The notes: generated from the sequence alone by a model not told the origin. A DNA stretch of 64,000 nucleotides from Rossellomorea vietnamensis (GCF_008180615.1 NZ_VTEH01000004.1:86329-150328), one strand, 5' to 3'; shown: positions 8,796-18,953, numbered from the stretch's first letter. Translations and numbers: made by a program.

Positions 8796-9872
8796 CTAGG
8801 ATGAAAACACCTCTATTGCCATTTGAGCAGTGTTTCTTGCTGCCTGCTGCTGCGGATGGACAAGTTCTTTTAATTTTTGGCGGGAAGTATTCTCATCCTC
8901 CAAAAGTTGTTTGGCTGCGTTTACGATGTGGTCCTCGTTCCAATTGTTTTCATCTACATGGCCTGCCACCGGCTGATCACATATAGAGGCAAATGAATCA
9001 ATTTTTGGATCATATGATATAGCGACAAAAGGTACATAATTAATCGCAGAGAATATTAAAGAGTGAAGCCGCATTCCTACAAGCAAGCGAGACTGGCCTA
9101 TGATAGCAATCTTTTCTTGTATGGAAGCATCATAAGGGGCAATGAAGCTCTCTGCACTCATTAACTGTGATACTTCTTGTGAAGCTGCTTCATCATGTTC
9201 TCCATGCATAGGGAGGAAAACAATTGAATTTCCTTCTTGTGATATCTGGTCCAGAGCCTTTGCGACTTTTTCTTGAAAAGGTACTTCTGTTGGCCAATCC
9301 CGGACACTAACGGAGATAAAGGATTTCAGATCACTTCTACTCTGAAGCCACTCACTTCTGTATGTGGAGGCCTCCAATCCCATGACGGGATCAGGTACAA
9401 GGGAGATAGTCTTCCTAACGCCAATTCTATCTAATAAGCCTTTGGAATCCTCGTCCCTGACAGTAATTTGAGAGGCTTTGTTGAGACTCCTTTTTACAAG
9501 CCATTTACTCAGGCTGTGATTAATTGGCCCCATGCCTTGTGCATAAATAAAAACGGGTGTCTTATGCCAGTAGGCAATTCTCATAATCCCAGTGTAATAA
9601 GGTATGGATTTCATACCGGTTTTATCCTGCAACAGACTGCCGCCTCCGCTTATCAATCCGTCAGCAGACTTGATTACTTGTGAAACTTCTTTCATTTTCC
9701 ACCGATTAACGGCATTAACGTTATAAGTGTCTGAAGTATGCTGTGGATCATTTGTTAAAACACTAATTTTTATTTCCGGCTGACTTTCCCTTAAAGCAGT
9801 AATGATGGAGAAAAGGATTGCTTCATCTCCTACATTGTCAAACCCATAATAACCTGATAATACTACATGCAT
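8796..9872 (-). CDS. csaB: Polysaccharide pyruvyl transferase CsaB
   Basis: CsaB adds ketal-linked pyruvate to the secondary cell wall polysaccharide, which is the ligand of SLH domains. The protein begins MHVVLSGYYGFDNVGDEA, typical of the family, and carries the GLISGGGSLLQD motif and the C-terminal GMRLHSLIFSA and YDPK blocks. Length (about 358 residues) is normal. I start it at ATG 9872 because AAGAGGTGG lies six bases upstream; a GTG nine bases earlier overlaps that site. The ATG overlaps the stop of the preceding gene as TAATG, a sign of translational coupling. It is the last gene of a four-gene operon. Its presence fits the five SLH-bearing proteins encoded nearby. Confidence 0.95.
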   Translation of the reverse strand: MHVVLSGYYGFDNVGDEAILFSIITALRESQPEIKISVLTNDPQHTSDTYNVNAVNRWKMKEVSQVIKSADGLISGGGSLLQDKTGMKSIPYYTGIMRIAYWHKTPVFIYAQGMGPINHSLSKWLVKRSLNKASQITVRDEDSKGLLDRIGVRKTISLVPDPVMGLEASTYRSEWLQSRSDLKSFISVSVRDWPTEVPFQEKVAKALDQISQEGNSIVFLPMHGEHDEAASQEVSQLMSAESFIAPYDASIQEKIAIIGQSRLLVGMRLHSLIFSAINYVPFVAISYDPKIDSFASICDQPVAGHVDENNWNEDHIVNAAKQLLEDENTSRQKLKELVHPQQQAARNTAQMAIEVFSS

Positions 9873-11893
9873 TAGGTCCACCTCTTAGCTGTGCTGTATA
9901 TAAGTTTTACAATTCGTTTTAAAAGGCTCAAAATAAATCTTAGGATTGGCTTGCGCTTTTTGTATAGATATATCAGGAAAAGCCCGATAAGATAGCCAAG
10001 AATGATGCTGTAAACTGTTCGCAAAGTTGAAATATACAAAGGAATGTGAAAATGATTGAATGTATTCATTATTGACAAGAAGCCAATCGTTCCAGGTATC
10101 AGAAGAATGATTCCCCACGTCTTCTTAGCCCCAATCAGATACAGGCCGAGTATATAAAGAGGGAAACCAATTAAAAATTCCTTGGTGCGCGGTCTTACGA
10201 ACAGCAATTCTTCAAGCTTCTGTCTAATGCTTATTTCTAACGTACTAGCCGTGCCGGAGTTCCCCGATCGGTCCAGATAATAATCTCCCACTAAAGCAAC
10301 GATTACCAGAATACCTATGAATATTACAAAGAATAATAGGTGGCCGTAGAGAACAGGTTTATCTAAAGAAATTGAGAATTTTATTTCTTTAGGAAGCTTA
10401 GAATCTTTTATGACTTTTACTAAAATATATAAGGTAATAACAGCAATCGGGATTATATACACAAGTATTACTGCACGGAACATTTCCAATCCAAGAATGA
10501 ATTCACTACCATTAAGCAGACCGACTACCAATAAAATTCCTATTATACTGATTCCAATTGATTTCAAGTAAGTCAGTGTTAGTTTTCCAATCTTATCAGT
10601 AGAATTCTTTTCCGGAGCCAATACGGCGAAGATTGGTGTAAGAACCGCAATCAATAATGCCGCAGCTTGAAGTAGTATCAACCTGTTAGTGAAAATATAT
10701 AGTAATGCCAATACTGCTATTACAGCTAATGCGGTGATTGAGATTTTCACATTGGCGAAACTTCTTACAGCCAGGAAAGCAAAGGCTGCAGAACCAAGTA
10801 ACACACAAACCGTCAGCCAGAGTGGGGGACTGAAATACTCAAAAGGTTCCGGAGGACCATATGAGTATAAATCCGGCATTTGAGCTCTAACGTCAGTAAT
10901 GAAATCTGTTGCCTCCTTTAAGCTCTCTGCTGGTTCTACAAACTTTCCATTTGGTTCTTGAGGATCTGTGTTGGCCATATTATAGAAAATTACTTTATGG
11001 TTACGTTCTTTTACTGCTCTAATAGCCTGGCTAACTATCTCATCTTCATCTTTACTAGTCTTGTTAACGTTAATACTATGAAGACGAATCACATCATAAT
11101 CTAAATGAGAGGAAAGTTCATCAAATCCGTCTTGTTGATAGCCCTCTATAAATAGGGAATTGATGTCGTTATCAGCCAAACGTTGAGAGTAATTCACTAA
11201 CTCGGTGGTATCTTCAGAATCCTCGGAATGGCCAATTGTCTGCTTCCCATCGAACAGAACAAGGGGGCGATCTTTATCATATACTTGTAAAAATTCATTG
11301 AAAGTAACTTCATTAATATTTGGCTCAGAATTTTTCAAGCGCAAGATATAGTTTAAATCATGATTTTTTACCTGCTCAATGGCACTTTGATTAAATCCTA
11401 ACGGAGCATATCTAACCGAACCCTCATCTTTGTCTTGATGTACAAAAATAAGGTTCCTCTCTCCTATCGCTATGTCAACTGTATCAAAAATCTCTTGAAT
11501 TTTAGCGATGTAAAAGGGATCTTCAGGAACTGAAATATAAATCCCTTCATCTTCAAATAGAAGATCTTCGTCCAAGTTATTGAAGAATATCAGCTCTTCT
11601 ATCTGTCTCTTAGTATATACATTGAAAAATCCTTGTTCTTCCCATTTGTCTATGGAACCAGGCTCCATACTGACGGTTGCCAGCCCTGAGGATTTCAAGG
11701 AAGATAAAACCTCATCTATGCTATACGTGTCTTCCTCTCCATGTTGAGTCAGTTCCATAATTTGATGATAGGGAATGATAATTTCATAATTATCATTGGA
11801 AACCTCTGTATTCCATCGCTCATATGTCCAGGGGATGGAAATAATGACTGCTAAAAGTGTAATAATCCAAAACCAACGGGGGTTTATCTTCAA
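9872..11893 (-). CDS. DUF5693 family membrane protein
   Basis: 673 residues with one N-terminal membrane anchor (about 8-24), a large extracytoplasmic portion to about residue 360, then about ten membrane segments. The extracytoplasmic part has alpha/beta repeats such as VSMEPGS, LFIEGYQQDGFDEL and VIFYNMANTDPQEPNG. This layout and the position next to csaB match the DUF5693 family, which regularly accompanies csaB in SLH-anchoring Firmicutes. The function is unknown; a role in export or modification of the pyruvylated wall polymer is inferred from linkage. It starts at TTG, with AAAGG ten bases upstream, and its stop overlaps the csaB start. Confidence 0.8.
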   Translation of the reverse strand: MKINPRWFWIITLLAVIISIPWTYERWNTEVSNDNYEIIIPYHQIMELTQHGEEDTYSIDEVLSSLKSSGLATVSMEPGSIDKWEEQGFFNVYTKRQIEELIFFNNLDEDLLFEDEGIYISVPEDPFYIAKIQEIFDTVDIAIGERNLIFVHQDKDEGSVRYAPLGFNQSAIEQVKNHDLNYILRLKNSEPNINEVTFNEFLQVYDKDRPLVLFDGKQTIGHSEDSEDTTELVNYSQRLADNDINSLFIEGYQQDGFDELSSHLDYDVIRLHSINVNKTSKDEDEIVSQAIRAVKERNHKVIFYNMANTDPQEPNGKFVEPAESLKEATDFITDVRAQMPDLYSYGPPEPFEYFSPPLWLTVCVLLGSAAFAFLAVRSFANVKISITALAVIAVLALLYIFTNRLILLQAAALLIAVLTPIFAVLAPEKNSTDKIGKLTLTYLKSIGISIIGILLVVGLLNGSEFILGLEMFRAVILVYIIPIAVITLYILVKVIKDSKLPKEIKFSISLDKPVLYGHLLFFVIFIGILVIVALVGDYYLDRSGNSGTASTLEISIRQKLEELLFVRPRTKEFLIGFPLYILGLYLIGAKKTWGIILLIPGTIGFLSIMNTFNHFHIPLYISTLRTVYSIILGYLIGLFLIYLYKKRKPILRFILSLLKRIVKLIYSTAKRWT

Positions 11894-11923
11894 GATTTAA
11901 CATCCTTTCTTGCTGATTATATT

Positions 11924-13492
11924 TTAGGAAGAAGCCTTTTTAAGCATCTTTCCTATAATGGGAAGGTTAAGTAGCTCTTTTTTACTTATTGCTTTATAAA
12001 GAATTAATTGAAGGGCATACAGTACTCCGCCTGCAATAATAGCTGCCAAAACATATACCAAGGCTATCATTCTTGTCCAGTTCTCAATTTCAAATAGCAG
12101 AGTTGGCAGTCCAATAACCAATCCCATCACAACAGAGGAAATGATGATTTTGACAGTGTTACTATTCCCAAAACTGAACTTTATCTTTCTGTTGATGAAG
12201 TAGGAGTTCAGAATGAATAACAGCATATACACGAGCAGAGTCGATAGGGCTGCACCCTCCAGCCCCCAGATGTTTATAAGAAAAATATTAGAGAATATTT
12301 TAATTGTAACTCCGGCAACAATCAGTATGGCAGCCTGGCCAGCAAGATTCATTCCTTGAAGTATTCCGGTTCCCAGTACTGTAAGAGAAGTGAACACTGA
12401 ACTGAAGCCGATGATGGCCAGCATTAAGCTGCCCTCCAAGTCAGTGAAAAGTGCTAAATTCAGAGGCAGGGTTAGGGCTAGTAGTCCAAATGCCGCCGGC
12501 CATGATACTAAGTGTGTGATTCTGTGTGTTCTCTCTATAATTTCTGTTGTTTTAGTATAATCTTTTTCTGCGAGCTTCTTAGTAATTAGAGGAATTAAAG
12601 GCAGAACGATCGATGTAGCGAACACCGTTGCAATCTGAACTAATGCCAGCCCTCGTCCATAGATACCATATAAATAATTGATATTTCCCTGATCTGCCCC
12701 AGCTGTTCTAAGCCCAACCGGAATGGTAAGGGAATCAACAAAATTGAGCAGCGCCATAGTAATGGCACCGACACATATTGGGATGGAAATTTTAAGGATG
12801 ACCTTGCTCCATTTAGAGAATGCCGGATATGAGTACTTCTTTTTTGAAACAGGTTTCAAACCAGACTTATTAAAGATAACTCTTAAGTATAATAAGGAAA
12901 AAACTGCTCCAACTATAGAGCCGGCCATTACTCCTCCAGACACAATTTGGTCAGAATAGTTTTGAGAAACAAGATAATAGGCTATTGCCAGAATCAATCC
13001 CACTCTTATGAACTGTTCTAATACTTGTGAAAGTGCCGTCGGGCGCATATCTTCGTATCCTTGGAAGAAGCCCCGGTAAACAGCCATATAAGGAGCCACT
13101 AAGAGAGTTGCCGAGACAACTATAAGTGACAACCGTGTGCTGGGCCCTCCTAATGCCGCAGCGATAGGGGATGAGAAGCTATAAATGAGAATAAAGCTTA
13201 AAATTCCAAAGAGCAGCCCTAAAATACCTGCGGTAATATATATTTCCTTGATATCATCCTCGTTATTTTTGATTCTTGCCTCAGCTATCAATTTTGATAT
13301 CGCAATGGGAATACCCGCAACGGAAAGAATCAAAGCGACCATGTAGACCGGATAGACCAAGCTGAAGATTCCTAATACCTCATCGCCTGCAATGTTCTGC
13401 AGGGGGATTCTGAAAATACTTCCTAATACCTTTGAGACCAGAGTCGCAGCAGATAGTATTAGTGTACTCTTAATAAAGGAAGACTTACTCAT
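11924..13492 (-). CDS. MOP-superfamily lipid-linked polysaccharide flippase (MurJ/SpoVB-like)
   Basis: 522-residue protein with about fourteen membrane helices and the N-terminal pattern of the MurJ/SpoVB/Wzx group. The start TLILSAATLVSKVLGSIFRIP is characteristic, as is the loop YRGFFQGYEDMRPTALSQ. These proteins flip undecaprenyl-linked intermediates to the outer face. Between a TagA-type glycosyltransferase and csaB, the most likely cargo is the wall polysaccharide repeat unit rather than lipid II. Its start overlaps the previous gene's stop by four bases (ATGA), so translation is coupled. It cannot be distinguished by sequence alone from a true MurJ. Confidence 0.85.
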   Translation of the reverse strand: MSKSSFIKSTLILSAATLVSKVLGSIFRIPLQNIAGDEVLGIFSLVYPVYMVALILSVAGIPIAISKLIAEARIKNNEDDIKEIYITAGILGLLFGILSFILIYSFSSPIAAALGGPSTRLSLIVVSATLLVAPYMAVYRGFFQGYEDMRPTALSQVLEQFIRVGLILAIAYYLVSQNYSDQIVSGGVMAGSIVGAVFSLLYLRVIFNKSGLKPVSKKKYSYPAFSKWSKVILKISIPICVGAITMALLNFVDSLTIPVGLRTAGADQGNINYLYGIYGRGLALVQIATVFATSIVLPLIPLITKKLAEKDYTKTTEIIERTHRITHLVSWPAAFGLLALTLPLNLALFTDLEGSLMLAIIGFSSVFTSLTVLGTGILQGMNLAGQAAILIVAGVTIKIFSNIFLINIWGLEGAALSTLLVYMLLFILNSYFINRKIKFSFGNSNTVKIIISSVVMGLVIGLPTLLFEIENWTRMIALVYVLAAIIAGGVLYALQLILYKAISKKELLNLPIIGKMLKKASS

Positions 13493-14217
13493 TGCTTTTT
13501 AGCCTTCATTTTCAGGACTTTGACAGCAAACCGCGGAAGAGCAAGCATCCGTTTCCATCTGCTTGGCTGCTTTACTAGACGGTAAAACCACTCCAAATTC
13601 ATCTTTTGCCATATTTCCGGTGCCCGCGGAACTGTGCCGGCAACCACATCAAAACTGCCGCCTACTCCGATAAAGACTCCATGGCTGAATTCTGCGAAGT
13701 TCTGAGAAATCCATTCTTCCTGTCTTGGTACGCCCAATGCTACAAAAATGATGTCGGGCTGCAGGGATTGAATCTCACTGGCAATAGTGTCGGTATTCCA
13801 ATCGAAGAACCCATTATGGGAGCCTTTAATCACTAGATTGGGGTACTTTTCCTTAATATTGCTTTGAGCTTTTTGCAGTGTTTCTTCTTGAGCACCAAGT
13901 AGATAAATGCTGTAATTTTTTTGGTTGGAGAGTGACAAGAGTTCCACCATCGTATCATATCCTGTTACTCTTTCCGGAAGTGGATTGTTTAAAAGTTGTG
14001 CCGCTTTGATTACGCCAATTCCATCTGCTGTAACGTATGTTGCCTTCTGAATGATTTCCATCAGTTCGGGTTCCTCATTTGCTTTCATCACAATTTCAGG
14101 GTTGGCGGTTACAACAAAAGTTTTATCCTGCTTCTGAATTCTTTCATCGAGCAGTCGTATAAAACCTTTTTGATCTGTATGTAAAAAAGGGACGCCCATT
14201 ATATCGACAAATTTCAT
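13489..14217 (-). CDS. WecG/TagA/CpsF family glycosyltransferase (GT26)
   Basis: 242-residue cytosolic glycosyltransferase that transfers an N-acetylhexosamine, often ManNAc-type, to the lipid-linked acceptor made by a TagO/WecA enzyme. Family signatures are VTANPEIVMKA (near residue 39), TADGIGVI, RVTGYD and the C-terminal ALGVPRQEEW and GVGGSFDVVAGTVPRAP blocks. Length is normal for the family. It is the first gene of the operon with the flippase, DUF5693 protein and CsaB. The ATG has AAAGGAG twelve bases upstream. Confidence 0.9.
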   Translation of the reverse strand: MKFVDIMGVPFLHTDQKGFIRLLDERIQKQDKTFVVTANPEIVMKANEEPELMEIIQKATYVTADGIGVIKAAQLLNNPLPERVTGYDTMVELLSLSNQKNYSIYLLGAQEETLQKAQSNIKEKYPNLVIKGSHNGFFDWNTDTIASEIQSLQPDIIFVALGVPRQEEWISQNFAEFSHGVFIGVGGSFDVVAGTVPRAPEIWQKMNLEWFYRLVKQPSRWKRMLALPRFAVKVLKMKAKKQ

Positions 14218-14346
14218 TAATAAATCTTACTCCTTTAAATAACAGTATGGGTGATACAGTAAGCTATGGGTTACTATCAGTCGAGAAGGTTAGACAGTAA
14301 TAAGGCTGTTTTCGACAATATTTCAATACCTAATATAACATAAAAA

Positions 14347-14374
14347 GGGAAGCAACAAATAGTTGTTACTTCCC
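14347..14374 (-). terminator. Terminator after the SLH glucosaminidase
   Basis: GGGAAGCAACAA pairs with TTGTTACTTCCC with one mismatch and is followed by TTTTT on the minus strand. Confidence 0.8.
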
Positions 14375-14388
14375 GGTAAATTGTTCAT

Positions 14389-16332
14389 TTATTTTGCGAG
14401 AGGCAGTGCATCAAAACTTCTGCCATATGGCTCATGGCCATGACTGTAGGCATAAGCTTTTGCGTAGTTTTTACCCATAATGTTCTTAGGAGCGATTTCA
14501 TACCAGATACCCGTTGCGAAAACCTTATCCAGGAATTGAACGGTAGTTCCGTTCTGAGGAATATGATAAAGCTGGTTAGTACTATTGACGACAGCACTTG
14601 AGCGGACATTAACAGGAATGTCTGCAACAGAAACTCCAAGATTATACTTGCCGTTTTCTGGAGTGAGGCTGTATTTTTTGCTCAGAAACTTATCTGCCTG
14701 GTACATATAGCCTGTTATTTTTTGGCCCCAGTAAGGATCAGATGCGTATCTGACATTCATGCCAGTACTTTTGTTCCCCAGGTGTTCTCCTTCAAAACGA
14801 GAGTCACGCTCGTTAAAGTATCCTGTGACGACAGTATCTTCCGCAACTTCTAAAATGCCGGATTCGTAGCTGTCATATGAACGGGCACATTCATATGGGC
14901 AGCTGTCGATAGCACCTACTCCAAATAGGTTGTTTTTATCACGTGCAATCTTGCTCTCGCCCCATCTGCTTTCATGAATCGCATGAGCCAGGAAGTAAAG
15001 GGCATTGGTGCCGATTTCCTGCTCAGCTTTTTTAAATGCTGAACCTGTTCCAATTAGCGGACTGCCTGGTCTCGCTTGTTTTAGGAAGTCATCCAGCTGT
15101 GCGGCTGTATATTGCGTTTTTGCGTAAAGAGGCATACGGTTGAAGTATTGATAGGCATTTCCAACCAAGGCCCCATTTGAATTGTAGAACGTATTTCCAT
15201 TCCAGCTGTAATACTTATTTCCGGAAGATAGGAAGCTTGGAGCCATTCCATAAATATAACTGCCCCAGCTTTCGGTAATTGGGTTGTAGATCTTGTGAAC
15301 CAGGTCCCCATTGCTTACTGCATAGTATGATCTGTCCTTGATTAAATGATCTGGAGTCAAGTTGACAGTATCTTTCTTAAGGTAACCAACATAGTCTGCA
15401 AGCTGTACTTTCACCCAATTTTCTCCTGAATCGAGGTATTTCATTTCAATACCAGAAGTAGTATAGGAAATATGAGAGCCGAAGCTTTGGTTTGTATAAA
15501 GTATGGTGAATTTATTCGATACTGCCATACCTGAATCAATCCAAGCGATCGTATTCCCTTTCAGTACCACTTGATTATTTACAGCTTTGCTTTTCGCTTC
15601 TTCCAATGTTTCATACTTACGATGAATAACAGGGTCTTTTCCTTCTTCCAATGTAGCAACCTTGTAATCCAGCGCTTTTGGCGGATAAATGATTTTCAGT
15701 GCTCTGTTGATAACAGCAGCTGTTTCTCCTCTAGTCGTATCGTCCTGAGGAGCGAAAAAAACTTTTCCGTTAAGCTGTTTACCCAGCATAACTTCAAGTG
15801 AGAGCAAGCGCTGGACTGATTCCACCGCGTAGCTTTGGATTTTATCAGCATCACTAAATCCATCCAGCGGGGCTTCCTCGGTCAATACTCCTTTGGAATT
15901 GATGGCATTCATAATCATAACGGCCATTTCTTGGCGTGAAATCTTCTTGTCTGGCTTGTAGGAGCCATCAGGATAGCCGTTTACGATTTTCAGCTCACTG
16001 GCGGCTTTGATTGAACTATAGTACCAATCTCCCGCTTCCACATCGGTAAAAAATGTTCCTTCTGAAAGCTGAGCTACAGAAAAATCAGCCTTTGCAAGCT
16101 GTTCTATTTCCAGTGCCTTTACTATTAAAACAGCAAACTCAGCGCGTGTAATCGAATCGTCAGGGAGATATTTACCGTTTGCGTAGCCGGTCAGGATTCC
16201 TTTCTCAATGAGAGATCTCATATCCTTTTCGAAACGATGGTCAGTGATATCGTCGGCAGCTAAGGCGTTTGAGGGGACAATAAGTGACAAAACCAAGGCA
16301 ATAAGGACAAATAACATGGGAATTTTTTTCAT
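14389..16332 (-). CDS. SLH-anchored GH73 endo-beta-N-acetylglucosaminidase
   Basis: Secreted autolysin of 647 residues. Signal peptide is residues 1-25 (ends SNALAA). Three SLH domains follow at about 28-75, 93-147 and 157-215, with motifs such as ITRAE and ISRQE. A middle region (230-330) has beta-rich, SH3-like character. The glucosaminidase domain (about 425-560) carries FLAHAIHESRWGES with the catalytic-type Glu454. A C-terminal SH3-like segment contains VNVRSS. It would cleave peptidoglycan glycan strands while held by SLH domains on the pyruvylated polymer. The ATG has TAGGAGG upstream at a slightly long spacing. It forms a single-gene unit. Confidence 0.9.
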   Translation of the reverse strand: MKKIPMLFVLIALVLSLIVPSNALAADDITDHRFEKDMRSLIEKGILTGYANGKYLPDDSITRAEFAVLIVKALEIEQLAKADFSVAQLSEGTFFTDVEAGDWYYSSIKAASELKIVNGYPDGSYKPDKKISRQEMAVMIMNAINSKGVLTEEAPLDGFSDADKIQSYAVESVQRLLSLEVMLGKQLNGKVFFAPQDDTTRGETAAVINRALKIIYPPKALDYKVATLEEGKDPVIHRKYETLEEAKSKAVNNQVVLKGNTIAWIDSGMAVSNKFTILYTNQSFGSHISYTTSGIEMKYLDSGENWVKVQLADYVGYLKKDTVNLTPDHLIKDRSYYAVSNGDLVHKIYNPITESWGSYIYGMAPSFLSSGNKYYSWNGNTFYNSNGALVGNAYQYFNRMPLYAKTQYTAAQLDDFLKQARPGSPLIGTGSAFKKAEQEIGTNALYFLAHAIHESRWGESKIARDKNNLFGVGAIDSCPYECARSYDSYESGILEVAEDTVVTGYFNERDSRFEGEHLGNKSTGMNVRYASDPYWGQKITGYMYQADKFLSKKYSLTPENGKYNLGVSVADIPVNVRSSAVVNSTNQLYHIPQNGTTVQFLDKVFATGIWYEIAPKNIMGKNYAKAYAYSHGHEPYGRSFDALPLAK

Positions 16333-16440
16333 AATATGCGAAATCCTCCTATATTTTGTGCTATCTATAAATCTAGCAAAATATTGTAAAAAATAATAGA
16401 GTTTTTTTATTAAGGAATTTTTTTCCGGTTTTGTGCAATG

Positions 16441-16472
16441 AAAAAGCAGACCAAACGAGGTCTGCTTTTTTT
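16441..16472 (-). terminator. Terminator after the M14 peptidase
   Basis: AAAAAGCAGACC and GGTCTGCTTTTTTT form a perfect 12-bp stem with a 6-base loop next to the stop codon. Confidence 0.9.
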
Positions 16473-16478
16473 AAAAAG

Positions 16479-18953
16479 TTATTCTGTTGCTGTGGTAGTT
16501 TCTTCTGGTTGAAGAGTACTCTCTGAGTTAAGATCATCTTGCTTGGTCTCTGTGGCCTGACCACTAATTTCACCAGTTTCAGTGGAAGGGGAGACTTGCT
16601 CGCTGCTCGTGTCAGCTTCTTCTGTAACGGTTTGTTCTGTATTGTTTTCTTTTGTACTGTTTTCACTTGGAACCGCACTTTCAGCAGGGTCGCCAGTCAC
16701 ACTTTCTTCCGGCTGATCTTCAGTTGAAGACTCTTCAGCCGCAGTGTTATTTTCTTGTGGACTAGTAGTAATGGCTACTCCTTTTGCAGCAGCATCCCAT
16801 TCCCATTCCCAGTCAAATAGGTCGATAATGAACACCAGTGGAATCATGGTGCTTCCATCTATCGTAATAACTTCGGTGCCGAGTTTCACTTCTTCGCCGT
16901 TCAAGAGAGCGATATCACTTCCGCTTTCTATATGGACGACTTGTCCGTCGACTTTGACTTGGATTTTGCCGCTGTCCCAAGCGAATTCTGGTTGGTATCC
17001 ATCCAGAATATCGCGTAAAGGAACGATTGTGGTTCCTTCTTTGATAAAGGGCTGCGGGCTGTAATCCTTTTGCTGGCCGTCTATGCTGATTGAAACTCTT
17101 TCTTCCGGCTGATCTTTAGTTGAAGGTTCATCATCAGTATTGATATCTTCTTGTGAATCAGTAGTAATGGCTGCTTCTTTTGCGGCAGCATCCCATTCCA
17201 ACTCCCAGTCAAATAGGTCGATAATAAATACCAGTGAAATCATAGTATTTCCATCTATGGTAATAACTTCAGTGCCGAGCTTCACTTCTTCGCCATTTAA
17301 GAGAGCGATATCACTTCCGCTTTCTATATGGACGACTTTGCCGGCGGCATTGACTTTTATTTTGCCGCTTTCCCAAGTGAATTCTGGTTCATATCCATCC
17401 AGAATATCGCGTAAAGGAACGATGGTGGTTCCTTCTTTGATAAAGGGCTGCGGGGTGTACTCCTTTTGCTGGGCGTCTATGCTGATAGAAACTTCTGTCT
17501 TAGACTTCGGATCGTCTTTTGGTTCTGCTTCTGTCTCTTCCTCATAGATGATGATAACGGTTTGGGAACTTCCATCCCACTTAACTTCCGCCCCGATGGC
17601 TTCTATGATGAAACGAAGTGGAATCATGGTTCGGGATTCTAAAAGAATCGGTGCAGTGTCCAAGGTGACAGGTGAACCATTAATATAACCTGTCTTGCTG
17701 CCAACTGTGACAGCTACGTTGGTGGTCCCTTTTCTCACGGTAACTGTTTTGGTGGAATTATCATAGCCAATGGAAGCGCCCAGTTCTTCAAAGACACCTC
17801 TGATTGGTACTAGTGTTCTGCTATTCTTAATAATAGCGGAAGGAGACAGGTTCACTTTCTTGCCATTAATGACGAGATCAGCCTCTTTAAGCTTTTCCTC
17901 CGCTGGCGGTTCCGGTTTGCGTGATTCGTATAGTCTGTGGCCTTCTCTTGCGGCAAACAAACCAACTAATCTATTTTCACTCCAAGTTTGATTGAACTCG
18001 CTAATGGGCAAGTTGGTTTCCCCTGGATAACGTCCTATTTCCGGAGTGAAGCCGGGGCGGTTAAATTCAATGACGAACCAATCCGACAGCCCGCCGCCTG
18101 AAGGGTTGGCAGTCGGTTTAACCAATGGATAATTGGTCATTCCATAAATATCAAGTGCATACGAAAGGTCTCGGGTGTATATGGGTCCCTCCTGGTGGAA
18201 GTACCAATATAAGATCTTCCCGGCACTATGATACGTATAGGCCATTTCTGGATCGATCTGATAAATGAACTTGACGACCGCTTTGGTTTCACTGGCAGTT
18301 TCAGGAGCGGTACCTTTATAGTTCATGTATCCCGGTCTTGGAGCAACATTGGTAATGTTTGCCCAGTCTGCATCATACTGCCGGTTTAAATCAACACCTT
18401 TTGCATTGGCTTTCCAGCGTTTGAAGTTTGTGCTCCCGCCGTTCAGCTGTATCAACTTGGCATGGTCTGCTTTTGGGAATGCCTTCACTCCTGACTGTTG
18501 AAGCGTCACTCCATCAGGATTGACCATTGGCACAAACCAAATCGTCGTTTTGTTTAGTTCCTCTCTGACATCATATTTATCGAGGTTATAATTCCTCTGA
18601 TAAAAATGGGCATATACATTGATCATGCGCATGTTTAGATTGGTCGTAAGCCATTCCCTGCCGTGATGGGAACCATCTATGTATACGGTTGCTTCCCCTT
18701 TCCCTAATCCGACAGCGTATATGTCTTTTCCATATTCACTTTTTCCAATGACCTTATATTGAACAATTCCAGGATAGGCTGCAGCCAGCTTCTTGATATC
18801 CCTTACCATTTCCTCATAGGTATAGGTTTGTACAGGGTCTACAATGTCATACCCTGATGCTTTCGCCGAATGATTGTCCGCGAGATGAAAACCAAAGGCG
18901 ATCAAGACCGCCAAACCTAACAACCTTGTAAACTTGTTCCTCGATAATTCCAA
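16479..18953 (-). CDS. Secreted M14 zinc carboxypeptidase with three copper-amine-oxidase-like C-terminal domains
   Basis: 824 residues. Signal peptide is about 1-33. The M14 peptidase domain (about 40-345) has zinc ligands His97 and Glu100 in SHHGRE, His242 in TYHSAG and catalytic-type Glu305 in FTPEIG. The C-terminal half has a copper-amine-oxidase N-domain-like module (about 358-472), then two near-identical modules starting at residues 488 and 620, a 132-residue tandem duplication. It ends in a Ser/Thr/Glu-rich tail. These modules are common in SLH-bearing Firmicutes and probably bind the wall, but no SLH domain is present here. Translation starts at TTG with AAGGAGGAG upstream. Substrate specificity (peptidoglycan peptide or protein) cannot be told from sequence. 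Confidence 0.88.
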   Translation of the reverse strand: MELSRNKFTRLLGLAVLIAFGFHLADNHSAKASGYDIVDPVQTYTYEEMVRDIKKLAAAYPGIVQYKVIGKSEYGKDIYAVGLGKGEATVYIDGSHHGREWLTTNLNMRMINVYAHFYQRNYNLDKYDVREELNKTTIWFVPMVNPDGVTLQQSGVKAFPKADHAKLIQLNGGSTNFKRWKANAKGVDLNRQYDADWANITNVAPRPGYMNYKGTAPETASETKAVVKFIYQIDPEMAYTYHSAGKILYWYFHQEGPIYTRDLSYALDIYGMTNYPLVKPTANPSGGGLSDWFVIEFNRPGFTPEIGRYPGETNLPISEFNQTWSENRLVGLFAAREGHRLYESRKPEPPAEEKLKEADLVINGKKVNLSPSAIIKNSRTLVPIRGVFEELGASIGYDNSTKTVTVRKGTTNVAVTVGSKTGYINGSPVTLDTAPILLESRTMIPLRFIIEAIGAEVKWDGSSQTVIIIYEEETEAEPKDDPKSKTEVSISIDAQQKEYTPQPFIKEGTTIVPLRDILDGYEPEFTWESGKIKVNAAGKVVHIESGSDIALLNGEEVKLGTEVITIDGNTMISLVFIIDLFDWELEWDAAAKEAAITTDSQEDINTDDEPSTKDQPEERVSISIDGQQKDYSPQPFIKEGTTIVPLRDILDGYQPEFAWDSGKIQVKVDGQVVHIESGSDIALLNGEEVKLGTEVITIDGSTMIPLVFIIDLFDWEWEWDAAAKGVAITTSPQENNTAAEESSTEDQPEESVTGDPAESAVPSENSTKENNTEQTVTEEADTSSEQVSPSTETGEISGQATETKQDDLNSESTLQPEETTTATE
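16761..17492 (-). repeat. 396-bp in-frame tandem duplication inside the M14 gene
   Basis: Two copies, about 17157-17492 and 16761-17096, encode modules beginning VSISIDxQQK and offset by exactly 132 codons. Long identical DNA stretches such as around the ESGSDIALLNGEE codons indicate a recent duplication. Confidence 0.9.

Noticed and set aside
11924..13492. Assignment as the essential lipid II flippase MurJ
   Set aside because: The family match is real, but the operon context favours a wall-polysaccharide cargo and sequence alone cannot decide.
16373..16678. Basic 101-residue frame at the end of the M14 gene
   Set aside because: It overlaps the M14 coding region and terminator in another frame, with no start signal.
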